Assembly (NCBI GenBank): GCA_964563165.1
Contig: CAZLWA010000002.1
Location: 1 to 51,817, forward strand
DNA from: CAZLWA01 sp964563165
GTDB lineage: Bacteria > CLD3 > SB21
Reading direction: 5' to 3'
Length of the DNA stretch: 51,817 bases
Shown here: one piece after another, positions 34,805 to 43,326 of the stretch
Layout of the letters: every line of letters starts with the position of its first letter
Position numbering within the stretch: the first letter of the stretch is position 1
Translations under genes and position numbers: made by a program
Notes under the pieces: model-generated
What the model was told of the DNA's origin: nothing
Seen by the model: only the letters and a program-made list of their open reading frames with translations
Databases searched by the model: none

Positions 34805-34833
34805 AAAATAAAATACCTTACACTAAAAGTCAA
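34805..34833 (-). promoter_or_regulatory. Promoter of the sdhCAB operon
   Basis: TTGACT (34833-34828) and TATTTT (34810-34805) are 17 bases apart on the minus strand, just after the hemW stop. This leaves a leader of about 110 bases before the sdhC ATG. Confidence 0.6.
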
Positions 34834-34862
34834 CACATAAACGGTCTTGAAATATTTGCAAA

Positions 34863-36017
34863 TCAAGACGCTGAGATTTCCATTCCGAACTCTTCACAGA
34901 TCTTATTGTAAAGAAAAAAACCTTCGTTGGTCAATGTTACGAATCCGTCTTTGATCCGGAGATAATTTCTTGTTTTGCCAATGGCGGAGGCAAATTGTCG
35001 TTCAAATTTCTTTCCTGTCAGTTTTTCAAATTCCGGAATCGACAATCCCTGAGCTGTGCGCAGGCCGAGTAAAATCGCCTCGAGGCTGCGCTGGGCGGGA
35101 GTGAGAATTTCATCGGACTCGACGGGAAGCAGACCGTCGTTAAGCTGAGCGGTGTATTTCATCACATTGCTCACATTCCACCATCGCCTTTTTCCGTCAA
35201 ACGAATGCGCCGACGGCCCCAAACCCAGATAGCGGCTGCCCATCCAGTAGCTGCTGTTGTGGCGCGACCGGTAACCGGGTTTGGCATAGTTCGAGATCTC
35301 GTACTGTTCGTATCCCGCCCGGTTCAAAATTTCAATGGTCTCCAAAAACATTTTCAATTCTATTTCCTCGTCCTGCAGAACGATCTTCTTTTGCTGAACC
35401 AGTTTGTGCAGATGCGTTCGTTCCTCGACCGTCAGGTTGTAGATCGAAATATGTTCCGGCCTAAAATGTAACGCAGCAACCAAATTATATCTCCAATTCT
35501 GCAACGTCTGATCCGGCAGGCCGAAAATCAGATCCAAACTGATGTTTTCAAATCCGGCTTTTCTGGCATTGCGGAGCGACGCGCCCGCCTGACGGGCGTC
35601 ATGATTGCGCGTAAGAAATTTCAACTCACTGTTGCGGAACGACTGCACGCCGATGCTGAGGCGGTTGATCCCCATCGACCGGTAATTCTTCAGTTTCTTC
35701 AAAGTCAGATTATTGGGATTGGCTTCGACCGTGATTTCCGGTTCCGCCGCTACATGAAAAGAATTGAAGATTCTATCTATAATATTTTTCAACTGTTCTT
35801 CCGGCAAATACGAGGGCGTGCCTCCGCCGAAGTAGATCGTTTCAACGGCCGGACGATGGTATTTCTCCGCAATCAATTCAATTTCCTTAACGACTGAGTC
35901 TGTATAATTTTGAAAATATTTCCGCGCGGTCGTTACGTAAAAATCGCAATAGATGCAAATGCGCTCGCAGAACGGCACATGAATATACAAGTTGAACTCT
36001 TGAGTTGGAGTGACCAT
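34863..36017 (-). CDS. hemW: Radical SAM heme chaperone HemW
   Basis: The 384-residue protein starts FNLYIHVPFCERICIYCDFY, with Cys17, Cys21 and Cys24 as the radical-SAM CXXXCXXC cluster ligands. YFGGGTPSYL and the downstream VEANPNNLT and RLSIGVQSF motifs match the coproporphyrinogen dehydrogenase family. Its length and lack of the extra N-terminal HemN region point to HemW, a heme chaperone for respiratory enzymes. That fits its place next to the sdh operon. Confidence 0.9.
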   Translation of the reverse strand: MVTPTQEFNLYIHVPFCERICIYCDFYVTTARKYFQNYTDSVVKEIELIAEKYHRPAVETIYFGGGTPSYLPEEQLKNIIDRIFNSFHVAAEPEITVEANPNNLTLKKLKNYRSMGINRLSIGVQSFRNSELKFLTRNHDARQAGASLRNARKAGFENISLDLIFGLPDQTLQNWRYNLVAALHFRPEHISIYNLTVEERTHLHKLVQQKKIVLQDEEIELKMFLETIEILNRAGYEQYEISNYAKPGYRSRHNSSYWMGSRYLGLGPSAHSFDGKRRWWNVSNVMKYTAQLNDGLLPVESDEILTPAQRSLEAILLGLRTAQGLSIPEFEKLTGKKFERQFASAIGKTRNYLRIKDGFVTLTNEGFFLYNKICEEFGMEISAS

Positions 36018-36161
36018 GTATTTCTAAGCTATACTCTCCGGCCAATTAAATCAAGAGCGATAAAACTTTCTTGCTATTAAAGCCCTATAATTGTAACTTT
36101 AAATTCGTTTCTGCTTAGGGAATTAACCAATACAATTAAAAAAAGTCTTAAGGACCGCTAT

Positions 36162-37802
36162 ATGGATTTAACGTCAATAATAATCATGAGCGCCTCGGGC
36201 GTCGCGATGTTCGTCACCGGATGGGCGCTGGCAAAATACGTCGGCAAGAATAAAATTTCCGAAATCAGGAAAATGGCGGAGAACATTCTTCGCGATGCGC
36301 GCCGCGAAGGGGAAAACATCAAGAAAGACAGCCAGGTCAAAACAAAAGAGCGCTGGCACCAGATCAAGATGAAAATTTCGAGCGAATTCGAAGAGCGCGA
36401 AAAAAAATTAAAACTGTATGAAAGCCGCCTGGCGAACCGCGAGCGCGATGTACGCCAGCGGATGAGCGCGGTCCTCGAAAATGAGCAAAAACTTCTGCGC
36501 AGTGAAAAAACCATCGCGGATCAGGAAGGACAATTAAAAGTGCGCGCGGAGCAAATTGACCAGGTGACCAAACAACAAATGGAAAAATTAGAGAAAATAA
36601 CCGGTTTGTCTCAGGAGGAAGGGAAAAGACAATTTCTGGAGAGTATTTCCAAGCGCGCGCAAAAGGAAGCCGCGGAACTTATGCTTCAGATCAAAACGGA
36701 GGCGCAGCAAAAAGCGACGTTTGATGCCAAATGGATCTTATCCGATGCGATCCAGCGCCTGGCCTCCGATCAAACTTCAGAAACAACGCTGACGACCGTG
36801 GACCTGCCGAACGAACGGATCAAGGGCGCGATCATCGGCCGTGAAGGCAGGAATATCAAGGCTTTTGAGCAAGCGACCGGAGTCAAAGTGATCGTGGATG
36901 ATACGCCGGAAGTCGTGGTGCTCTCGGGATTCGATCCGGTGAAGCGTGAAATTGCACGCCTCGCGATGTCGAAGCTGGTCGAGAATCCGAATATTCAGCC
37001 GGAATTCGTGGATGACATAGTCGAAAAGGCCCGTAAGCAAGTTGAAACGACGATGGCGAAAGCCGCCGATGAAGTTCTCAATTCGTTGAACATCAAAAAT
37101 GTCGCGCCGGAAATGAAATCCATGCTGGGACGACTGAAATACCGGACGAGTTACGGTCAAAACGTTTTGCAGCATTCCAAAGAAGTGGCGCTGCTGGCGG
37201 GCACGATGGCGGCGGAACTCGGTTACGATATTCAATTGGCCCGTCGTGCCGGACTTTTTCATGATATCGGCAAAGCCACCAGCAACGATACGGAAGGCAG
37301 TCACGTCACGATCGGCGTGGAAGTGACGACCCGCTGCAAAGAACATGAGGTGGTGATTAATTCTGTTTTGGCACACCATGATGAAGCGGAGCCGATCCAT
37401 CCGATCTCGCAGCTTGTGACCGCGGCTGATATTATCAGCGGCTCGCGTCCGGGCGCTCGCCGGGAACCGCTGGAAGCTTACGGTGCACGGATTGAAAAAT
37501 TGGAACAGATTGCGACGCAGTTTGAAGGCGTTTCCAAAGTTTATGCAATTTTTGCGGGACGTGAAATTCGAATCGTCGTGGAAGCGGACCGGATGGACGA
37601 CGCGCAAGCCGCAATGCTGAGTTCCAATGTGGCTAACAAGATCCAGAGTGAAATGCAGTATCCGGGACAGATTAAAGTGGTCGTGATCCGGGAACGCCGT
37701 GTCGTGCGCTATACGAACAGCACGACGCCGACCAGCGATGAAAATAAAGTGGTTGAAAAAATTGTCGGCGATGAAATGGCCCCGGTCAATAACGGGAATT
37801 AA
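36162..37802 (+). CDS. rny: Ribonuclease Y
   Basis: RNase Y is a membrane-anchored endoribonuclease that starts mRNA decay. The 546 residues show an N-terminal span (about 4-25) and a long charged coiled coil (about 30-195). A KH domain (IKGAIIGREGRNIKAFEQAT) and an HD domain follow, with HSKEVALLAG, LFHDIGKA (metal-binding His-Asp) and VLAHHDEAEP. The C-terminal tail (VVVIRERRVVRYT plus about 30 polar residues) is slightly long. The ATG follows TTAAGGA. Upstream there is a TATAAT at 36087-36092, though no clear -35. Confidence 0.97.
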   Translation: MDLTSIIIMSASGVAMFVTGWALAKYVGKNKISEIRKMAENILRDARREGENIKKDSQVKTKERWHQIKMKISSEFEEREKKLKLYESRLANRERDVRQRMSAVLENEQKLLRSEKTIADQEGQLKVRAEQIDQVTKQQMEKLEKITGLSQEEGKRQFLESISKRAQKEAAELMLQIKTEAQQKATFDAKWILSDAIQRLASDQTSETTLTTVDLPNERIKGAIIGREGRNIKAFEQATGVKVIVDDTPEVVVLSGFDPVKREIARLAMSKLVENPNIQPEFVDDIVEKARKQVETTMAKAADEVLNSLNIKNVAPEMKSMLGRLKYRTSYGQNVLQHSKEVALLAGTMAAELGYDIQLARRAGLFHDIGKATSNDTEGSHVTIGVEVTTRCKEHEVVINSVLAHHDEAEPIHPISQLVTAADIISGSRPGARREPLEAYGARIEKLEQIATQFEGVSKVYAIFAGREIRIVVEADRMDDAQAAMLSSNVANKIQSEMQYPGQIKVVVIRERRVVRYTNSTTPTSDENKVVEKIVGDEMAPVNNGN

Positions 37803-37897
37803 GATTCCAAAAAAAACTTGCATATCTTGGTTAATTTGACATAAATTCGGTTATCGGTAATCGCTACCTCCTCATTTCTCCCCGGGAAGGAAATCGT

Positions 37898-38479
37898 ATG
37901 ATGGAAAATTTCCGAACAAAAGTTCATTCGCTGGAGAACGACGTGTCGCGTCTCAAACAGTTCACTTGGGTTATTATTTTTTCAATCTTGACGGCAGCGG
38001 GCGCATATATACAGATCCCCCTCTCGCCGGTGCCCGTGACGTTGCAGACGTTTTTTGTTCTACTTTCCGGAGCGATGCTGGGCGGGAAGCGCGGCGCGCT
38101 GAGCCAACTGGCCTATCTCTTTTACGGGATTTGCGGCTTGCCCGTCTATGCAGGCGGTATGGCAGGCGCGGCGGTTCTATTGGGTCCTACGGGAGGATAC
38201 CTATTGAGTTTTCCGATCGCGGCACTCGCGGCGGGTTATTTGGTTTCAGGCGAAAAAAATTTACTCTGGAATGTGGCCGGCTGTATCATCAGCAGTTTCC
38301 CGATATTGCTTTTCGGCACGCTGCAACTGCATATGATATTCGGCGGCAGTACGGAGAACGCGTTCATGGTTGGGTTTGTTCCTTTTATAGCGGGTGATTT
38401 TATCAAATGTGCGTTTACCGCGATGGTTTTTTCCGGAATGAACAAATGGAAAACGCGGAAGAATTCTTTTGAAAAATAA
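37898..38479 (+). CDS. bioY: Biotin transporter substrate-binding subunit BioY
   Basis: BioY is the S-component of the ECF biotin transporter and can sometimes work alone. The 193 residues have about six spans and family motifs AAGAYIQIPLSPVPVTLQTF, GAMLGGKRGALSQLAYL and GGYLLSFPIAA. The N-terminus has an extra charged helix of about 25 residues (KVHSLENDVSRLKQ) before the first span. No ECF ATPase or T-component lies nearby. ATG at 37898 follows AAGGAAAT. Confidence 0.93.
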   Translation: MMENFRTKVHSLENDVSRLKQFTWVIIFSILTAAGAYIQIPLSPVPVTLQTFFVLLSGAMLGGKRGALSQLAYLFYGICGLPVYAGGMAGAAVLLGPTGGYLLSFPIAALAAGYLVSGEKNLLWNVAGCIISSFPILLFGTLQLHMIFGGSTENAFMVGFVPFIAGDFIKCAFTAMVFSGMNKWKTRKNSFEK

Positions 38480-38499
38480 CTTTTGAAGAAGGTGTTGTT

Positions 38500-40263
38500 A
38501 TGAGTGCCGTTAATGAATACACCAAATATTCCGAGAGTGAAGTTGTTAATAAACTTCTCGGCGACCTGGTATCCCAATTGGACGGCGTTGGGGGCGAATC
38601 GCTGAATGGCGCTATTTCGTTGATCAAAAACTTTACGGAGCGTCAACTTTCGCTCACTCAAAAGTTGACCCGCATCGGCTCCGCGCTTTCGGCGGAACGC
38701 AATCTGGATGCGCTGCTTGAAATGATCGTGGCCGAAGCTATGAGCTTCACGCGTGCGGACGGCGGAACCCTCTATATTATGTCGCCCGACGAGCGCAGCA
38801 TCGCTTTTAAAATTCTGAGAACCAAATCGCTTAATTTTGCGATGGGCGGCACGAGCGGCAAGGCGATTCCGTTTCCGCCGGTTAAACTGTACAAAGATGA
38901 CGGCTCGCGGAATGAGCAACAAGTTTCGGCTCACGTGGCGCTGACCGGACTTACCGTAAATATTCCCGACGTCTACGAAATCGAAGGATTTGATTTTCAA
39001 GGCACCAAAGGATTTGACAAAAATACAGGTTACCGCTCCAAATCCATGATGGTCGTTGCGATGCGTAATCATGAAGACGAGATCATCGGCGTGCTGCAGC
39101 TTTTGAACGCGAAAGACGCTATATCGGGAGAAACGATCGCCTTTTCGAGCGACTATCAGGAATTGATCGAATCCCTCGCTTCGCAAGCCGCAGTGGCGAT
39201 CACGAATACCCAGTTGATTCACGATTTAAAAGCGCTATTAGATTCGTTCATTCAGGTCATCGCGAGCGCGATCGACGAAAAGTCACCGTACACCGGCGGC
39301 CACATCCGCCGCGTTGCGGAACTGACATCGCAAATTGCCCGCGGCATGAGCGATATCGGCGAAGGTAAATTCAAGGATTTTCGGCTGAATGAAGACGAGC
39401 ATAATGAACTTCGGATCGCAGGCTGGATGCATGACATCGGAAAAATCACCACGCCGGAATACGTCGTGGACAAATCGACCAAACTCGAAACCATTCACGA
39501 CCGCATTCACACCGTGATCACGAAATTCGAATTGTTGAAACGCGAAGTGGAAATTGAATTTGTACAGCAAAAGCAGAAGTTGCAGAGTTCCAGATTCAAA
39601 GACAAAAAGAAACGCGTGGCGGAATTGGAAAAGCAATTCCGGGAACGTATGAAGCAAATGGTCGATGACCTTGCCTTCATCAAAACATGCAATGTGGGCG
39701 GTGAATTCATGGAGCAGGCAAAACTGGACCGTGCAAAGAGTGTCGCCGTACAGAAGATCAGGATCGAGGGAGAAGAGCTGCCCTTATTGACCGACAACGA
39801 AATTTATAATTTGTCCATTAAGCGCGGCACATTGACCGAAGAAGAACGGCTTATCATTCAGAATCACGTCGTGCTTACCATCAAAATGTTGCAAAAACTT
39901 CCGTGGCCGAAAAAACTCAGCCGTGTGACCGAGTGGGCCGGCGGACACCATGAGAAATTAGACGGAACCGGTTATCCTAACGGATTGAAAGCCGAGCAGC
40001 TTTCCACGCCGGCGCGCATCATGGCGGTAGCGGATATTTTTGAGGCCCTCACGGCGGCCGACCGGCCCTACAAAGCCGGTAAGAAAATCTCCGAATGCAT
40101 GAAGATCCTTGGATTCATGGTCAAAGACGGCCACATCGACAAAGACATCGTCGATTTCTTTGTCAAATCCGGCATGACGCAGGAATACGCGAAACGTGAA
40201 TTGAAAGATTATCAGCTTGACACGTTCGTGTACGATGGCGTGGAATACGATTGCCGGAGATAA
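38500..40263 (+). CDS. GAF domain HD-GYP protein (probable c-di-GMP phosphodiesterase) with a long insertion
   Basis: The 587 residues comprise a GAF sensor (about 45-240) and an HD-GYP domain. The latter has GGHIRRVAEL (about 267-276), MHDIGKI (His311, Asp312) and GGHHEKLDGTGYPNGL (about 481-496), all catalytic residues intact. HD-GYP enzymes hydrolyse cyclic di-GMP. The spacing between HD and HHE is about 170 residues where 60-70 is usual. The extra 100 or so residues (about 325-440) include a basic coiled coil (KKKRVAELEKQFRERMKQM). It starts 20 bases after bioY and is probably co-transcribed. Confidence 0.9.
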   Translation: MSAVNEYTKYSESEVVNKLLGDLVSQLDGVGGESLNGAISLIKNFTERQLSLTQKLTRIGSALSAERNLDALLEMIVAEAMSFTRADGGTLYIMSPDERSIAFKILRTKSLNFAMGGTSGKAIPFPPVKLYKDDGSRNEQQVSAHVALTGLTVNIPDVYEIEGFDFQGTKGFDKNTGYRSKSMMVVAMRNHEDEIIGVLQLLNAKDAISGETIAFSSDYQELIESLASQAAVAITNTQLIHDLKALLDSFIQVIASAIDEKSPYTGGHIRRVAELTSQIARGMSDIGEGKFKDFRLNEDEHNELRIAGWMHDIGKITTPEYVVDKSTKLETIHDRIHTVITKFELLKREVEIEFVQQKQKLQSSRFKDKKKRVAELEKQFRERMKQMVDDLAFIKTCNVGGEFMEQAKLDRAKSVAVQKIRIEGEELPLLTDNEIYNLSIKRGTLTEEERLIIQNHVVLTIKMLQKLPWPKKLSRVTEWAGGHHEKLDGTGYPNGLKAEQLSTPARIMAVADIFEALTAADRPYKAGKKISECMKILGFMVKDGHIDKDIVDFFVKSGMTQEYAKRELKDYQLDTFVYDGVEYDCRR

Positions 40264-40345
40264 TTTTCCTTCCTCGAAACTTCTATTGCAGAGACGGAAT
40301 ACATCCGATCTCCCGAGAGTTTTCTTAATCATTAAATTGAATGAT

Positions 40346-40388
40346 GATTTCTCACACCCGCAGCGCATGCCATCCCGGTGTGAATGAC
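40346..40388 (-). repeat. Possible fifth, divergent GTCATTC hairpin element
   Basis: On the minus strand: GTCATTC, stem ACACC...GGTGT with an 18-base loop region, then GAGAAATCATC. The ends resemble the GTCATTC...GAATCC frame but the right end is degenerate. It lies 15 bases before thiD. Confidence 0.4.
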
Positions 40389-40402
40389 GCGTCGTTGTTA
40401 TA

Positions 40403-41206
40403 TTGATAAAAAGAAGAAAAATAGTCACCGCTTTGACGATCGCGGGATCGGACTCCGGCGGCGGAGCAGGTATTCAGGCGGATCTAAAAACTTTTTCGGC
40501 GTTGGGCGTTTACGGAACTTCGGTCATTACCTGCGTTACGGCGCAAAATACGAAGGGCATTTTCGGAATACACCATGTGGATTCACATAGTGTAGAACAG
40601 CAGCTCGAAGCCGTCTTGAGCGATATCGGCGTCCATGCGGTAAAGACCGGGATGCTCTTTCATTCGGAAATAATCGAAACCGTTGTAAGAATCCTTAAGA
40701 AATATGCCGTAAAAAAATTAGTCGTTGATCCCGTGATGGTTTCTAAAAACGGAGCCGAACTCTTGCAGGACGATGCGGTACCCGTATTGCTCCGTGAACT
40801 TTTTCCGCTGGCTTATGTCGTCACGCCGAATATTCCCGAGGCGGAGGTTTTAACGGGAACAGCCATTCACTCCGTCGGGGATATGGAAAACGCCTGCCGG
40901 ACCTTGCACGCCATGGGGTGCCGGGCGGTGGTCGTAAAAGGCGGTCATCTCGCGGGCAATGCCGTGGATGTTTTATTTGACGGGAAAAAACTTTATTATT
41001 TTAGGAGTCAACGTCTGCGCACAAAACATACGCACGGCACCGGCTGCACGTTCAGCGCCGCGATCACGGCCTACTTGGCCAACGGATTTGGATTGATCGA
41101 ATCCGTCAAACATGCTAAAACATTTGTCACCGCTGCGATCGGGAAATCTTTGAAAATAGGTCAAGGACAAGGCCCGGTAAATCCTCTGCACGCACTTAAA
41201 GATTAA
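40403..41206 (+). CDS. thiD: Hydroxymethylpyrimidine/phosphomethylpyrimidine kinase
   Basis: ThiD phosphorylates HMP and HMP-P in thiamine biosynthesis. The 267 residues open TALTIAGSDSGGGAGIQADL and include VVDPVMVSKNG, NIPEAEVLTG, VVVKGGHLAG and HTHGTGCTFSAAI (catalytic region with the GTGC anion hole). The start appears to be TTG at 40403, because no ATG or GTG lies in a suitable place and the N-terminus then aligns with E. coli ThiD. No strong ribosome site is visible. No thiamine riboswitch was recognised upstream. Confidence 0.93.
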   Translation: MIKRRKIVTALTIAGSDSGGGAGIQADLKTFSALGVYGTSVITCVTAQNTKGIFGIHHVDSHSVEQQLEAVLSDIGVHAVKTGMLFHSEIIETVVRILKKYAVKKLVVDPVMVSKNGAELLQDDAVPVLLRELFPLAYVVTPNIPEAEVLTGTAIHSVGDMENACRTLHAMGCRAVVVKGGHLAGNAVDVLFDGKKLYYFRSQRLRTKHTHGTGCTFSAAITAYLANGFGLIESVKHAKTFVTAAIGKSLKIGQGQGPVNPLHALKD

Positions 41207-41213
41207 GAAATCA

Positions 41214-42131
41214 TTGATAGTTCAAGAGGCAAAAAGGATTTGGACGGTGCGCGATCTCATGGAATGGACGACGCCGTATCTTTCCGAGAAGAGAATCGAA
41301 AACTCCCGCTTGAATGTGGAGTGGCTGTTGTGCCATACGCTGCAATGCAAGCGGGTAGATCTGTACGCCGATCATGATCGGCCGCTGAACAAAAATGAAC
41401 TGGAAGACTTTAAAGCAGCCCTCAAACGCCGCGTCGATCACGAGCCGCTTCAGTACATTACCGGATCGGCGGAATTTATGGGTTTGACGTTTGAAGTGGG
41501 CCCCGACGTCTTGATCCCGCGGCCGGATACGGAAGTTCTGGTCGAAAAAACTTTGGAGGTTTGCCGCGGTGACGTTTTTAGGGAACGGCCGATTTACATT
41601 TTAGACATCGGAACGGGCAGCGGGGCCATTGCGGTTTCCTTGGCTTTTTTCCTGAAAAAGAACTCGATACCTTGTGAAATAACGGCATTGGATGTGAGCT
41701 CCAAGGCGATACAGGTGGCGCAACGCAATGCCGAGCGAATTTTGCCGCCCGGATCCGTCAATTTCTTATGCGGAAATATTCTTGATGAATCCATCGGCAA
41801 TGCTTTCGTGCACCCGTTCGATGTGATCGTATCGAATCCGCCGTATATCTCGGACAAGGAATTCAATGAACTTCCCGAAGAGATCAAAAATTTCGAGCCG
41901 CACGAAGCTCTGAAAGCGGAGGAAGAGGGCTTGATTTTTTTCAGGCATATTTCAAAAACCGCCATAAAATTATTTCGTCAGAACGGCAAGGAGAATTTTT
42001 TGCTTTTTGAGGTTGGTTACGATCAGGCGCAGGAAGTTAGAAAAATTATGCTGGAAAATAGTTTTTCGGATATTGAAATTGTCGATGATTATCACCATGT
42101 TGAGCGGGTAGTAAAGGGCATCTTAAACTGA
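41214..42131 (+). CDS. prmC: Peptide chain release factor N5-glutamine methyltransferase
   Basis: PrmC methylates the Gln of the GGQ motif of release factors. The 305 residues have the N-terminal helical domain (NVEWLLCHTLQCKR), LIPRPDTEVLVE, the SAM-binding ILDIGTGSGAIAVSLA and the catalytic SNPPYIS. The start is TTG at 41214, 7 bases after thiD; a GTG eleven codons later is the alternative. It is part of the thiD-prmC-PAS kinase-cysS run. Confidence 0.95.
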   Translation: MIVQEAKRIWTVRDLMEWTTPYLSEKRIENSRLNVEWLLCHTLQCKRVDLYADHDRPLNKNELEDFKAALKRRVDHEPLQYITGSAEFMGLTFEVGPDVLIPRPDTEVLVEKTLEVCRGDVFRERPIYILDIGTGSGAIAVSLAFFLKKNSIPCEITALDVSSKAIQVAQRNAERILPPGSVNFLCGNILDESIGNAFVHPFDVIVSNPPYISDKEFNELPEEIKNFEPHEALKAEEEGLIFFRHISKTAIKLFRQNGKENFLLFEVGYDQAQEVRKIMLENSFSDIEIVDDYHHVERVVKGILN

Positions 42132-42137
42132 TTTTTT

Positions 42138-43322
42138 ATGACTCAGACTGAAATTCAGCAGCGCTATAACGAACTCATTAACAGCCTGCCGGACGGCATT
42201 TTTGTTATCGACGCGCTCGGTCAAATTGTTTTAGCCAACGATGCGGCAGCCATAATATTGGGGTACGCGGACAAACAGGAATTCATCGGGCGCGGCGTCA
42301 ATGAAATATATGCCAATCCGGGCGATCACGATTCGCTGTTGTCCATTTTAGGCCACCGCGGGTCGACCCATAAGAATATATTTGATTGGAAACGCAAAGA
42401 CGGAAAGACGGTCCTCGTCGAATTGACCGCCACGCCGACAAGGGACCCCAACGGCCACGTCAACGGCTTCCACGGCTTTTTTGTGGACATCACAAGAAAA
42501 CTGGAAAATCAGATCGCGAACCAGGAGACCTTGGCGGCAACCGCGGCCAGATCGGTAGACGAAGATAAAATGCTCGAAGCGATCAGTTATTTTCGCTTCG
42601 CGCCGATGTCGCTGATACTGCAAGGCGTGGCGCATAATCTGAACACACCGCTCGGCGGTATCCGCGGGCGGGCGGAATTGTTACAGCATCACCTTAACAA
42701 AGACGCAAGCGTGGAACCGCAGCTGAATGCCAAGCTGAACAAAGGCCTTGCCGAAATCATCGCGCAGGTGGACAAGGCCACCGAATTGATCAAGGGATTT
42801 TCGGCAAAGATCGCGATGGAGATGACTTCCGGTCAAACAGACATAGATTTGAATGCGCTGATTCAAAATGAATTGGCGTTTCTTGATTCCAGTTTGTACT
42901 TCAAACACAAAATCACCAAAGAAATTATTCTCGATCCGTCCCTTCCGAAAATCAAAAAAACGTACCGCGACGTCAGCCAGGCAATCTACGATTTGTTCGT
43001 CCATTCGATGAAAGCTACTGCAGAATCCGGCGACAAGCGGCTCACGGTGAAAACTTTTCAGAATGAAGAATTTATTTTTGTGGAAATTTCCGATAATCGT
43101 CCCGCGGTGAACGCCGGCCAATGGGAGTATCACACCTCGGCACACCTTGATACGATGTATAATCTCATTCCGGAAGAGGCAAAATTCAGCATCTATGACA
43201 TCGAAATTGTGAATGCACGGCGTTTGTTGGCTGCTCAGCAAATTGAATTGCAGATTTTTCCGAATACCGAATCCAAATTTATTCTGCAAATACCGAAAAC
43301 AGATCAAAAAAGCGACCATTGA
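42138..43322 (+). CDS. PAS-domain histidine-kinase-like protein with degenerate ATPase domain
   Basis: The 394-residue soluble protein has a PAS domain (about 8-120; SLPDGIFVIDALGQIVLAND, then ITRKLENQ). A HisKA-type helix follows with VAHNLNTPLGGIRGRAELL, in which His166 would be the phospho-acceptor. The HATPase-like region is eroded. The N-box reads QAIYDLFVHSMKA, with Asp and His where two Asn are expected (Asp285, His289). The G1 box is ISDNRPAVNAG with no GxG, and no G2 glycine loop is visible. It probably cannot phosphorylate itself and may be a phosphatase, scaffold or acceptor. It sits 6 bases after prmC and 4 before cysS. Confidence 0.8.
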   Translation: MTQTEIQQRYNELINSLPDGIFVIDALGQIVLANDAAAIILGYADKQEFIGRGVNEIYANPGDHDSLLSILGHRGSTHKNIFDWKRKDGKTVLVELTATPTRDPNGHVNGFHGFFVDITRKLENQIANQETLAATAARSVDEDKMLEAISYFRFAPMSLILQGVAHNLNTPLGGIRGRAELLQHHLNKDASVEPQLNAKLNKGLAEIIAQVDKATELIKGFSAKIAMEMTSGQTDIDLNALIQNELAFLDSSLYFKHKITKEIILDPSLPKIKKTYRDVSQAIYDLFVHSMKATAESGDKRLTVKTFQNEEFIFVEISDNRPAVNAGQWEYHTSAHLDTMYNLIPEEAKFSIYDIEIVNARRLLAAQQIELQIFPNTESKFILQIPKTDQKSDH

Positions 43323-43326
43323 GAGC

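Noticed and set aside
37803..37897. BirA operator upstream of bioY
   Set aside because: A TTGACA is present but I found no convincing inverted GTAAAC-type half sites.
43213..43326. N-terminal extension of cysS
   Set aside because: These codons are the other-frame reading of the preceding kinase gene; CysS homologues begin near the Met at 43327.
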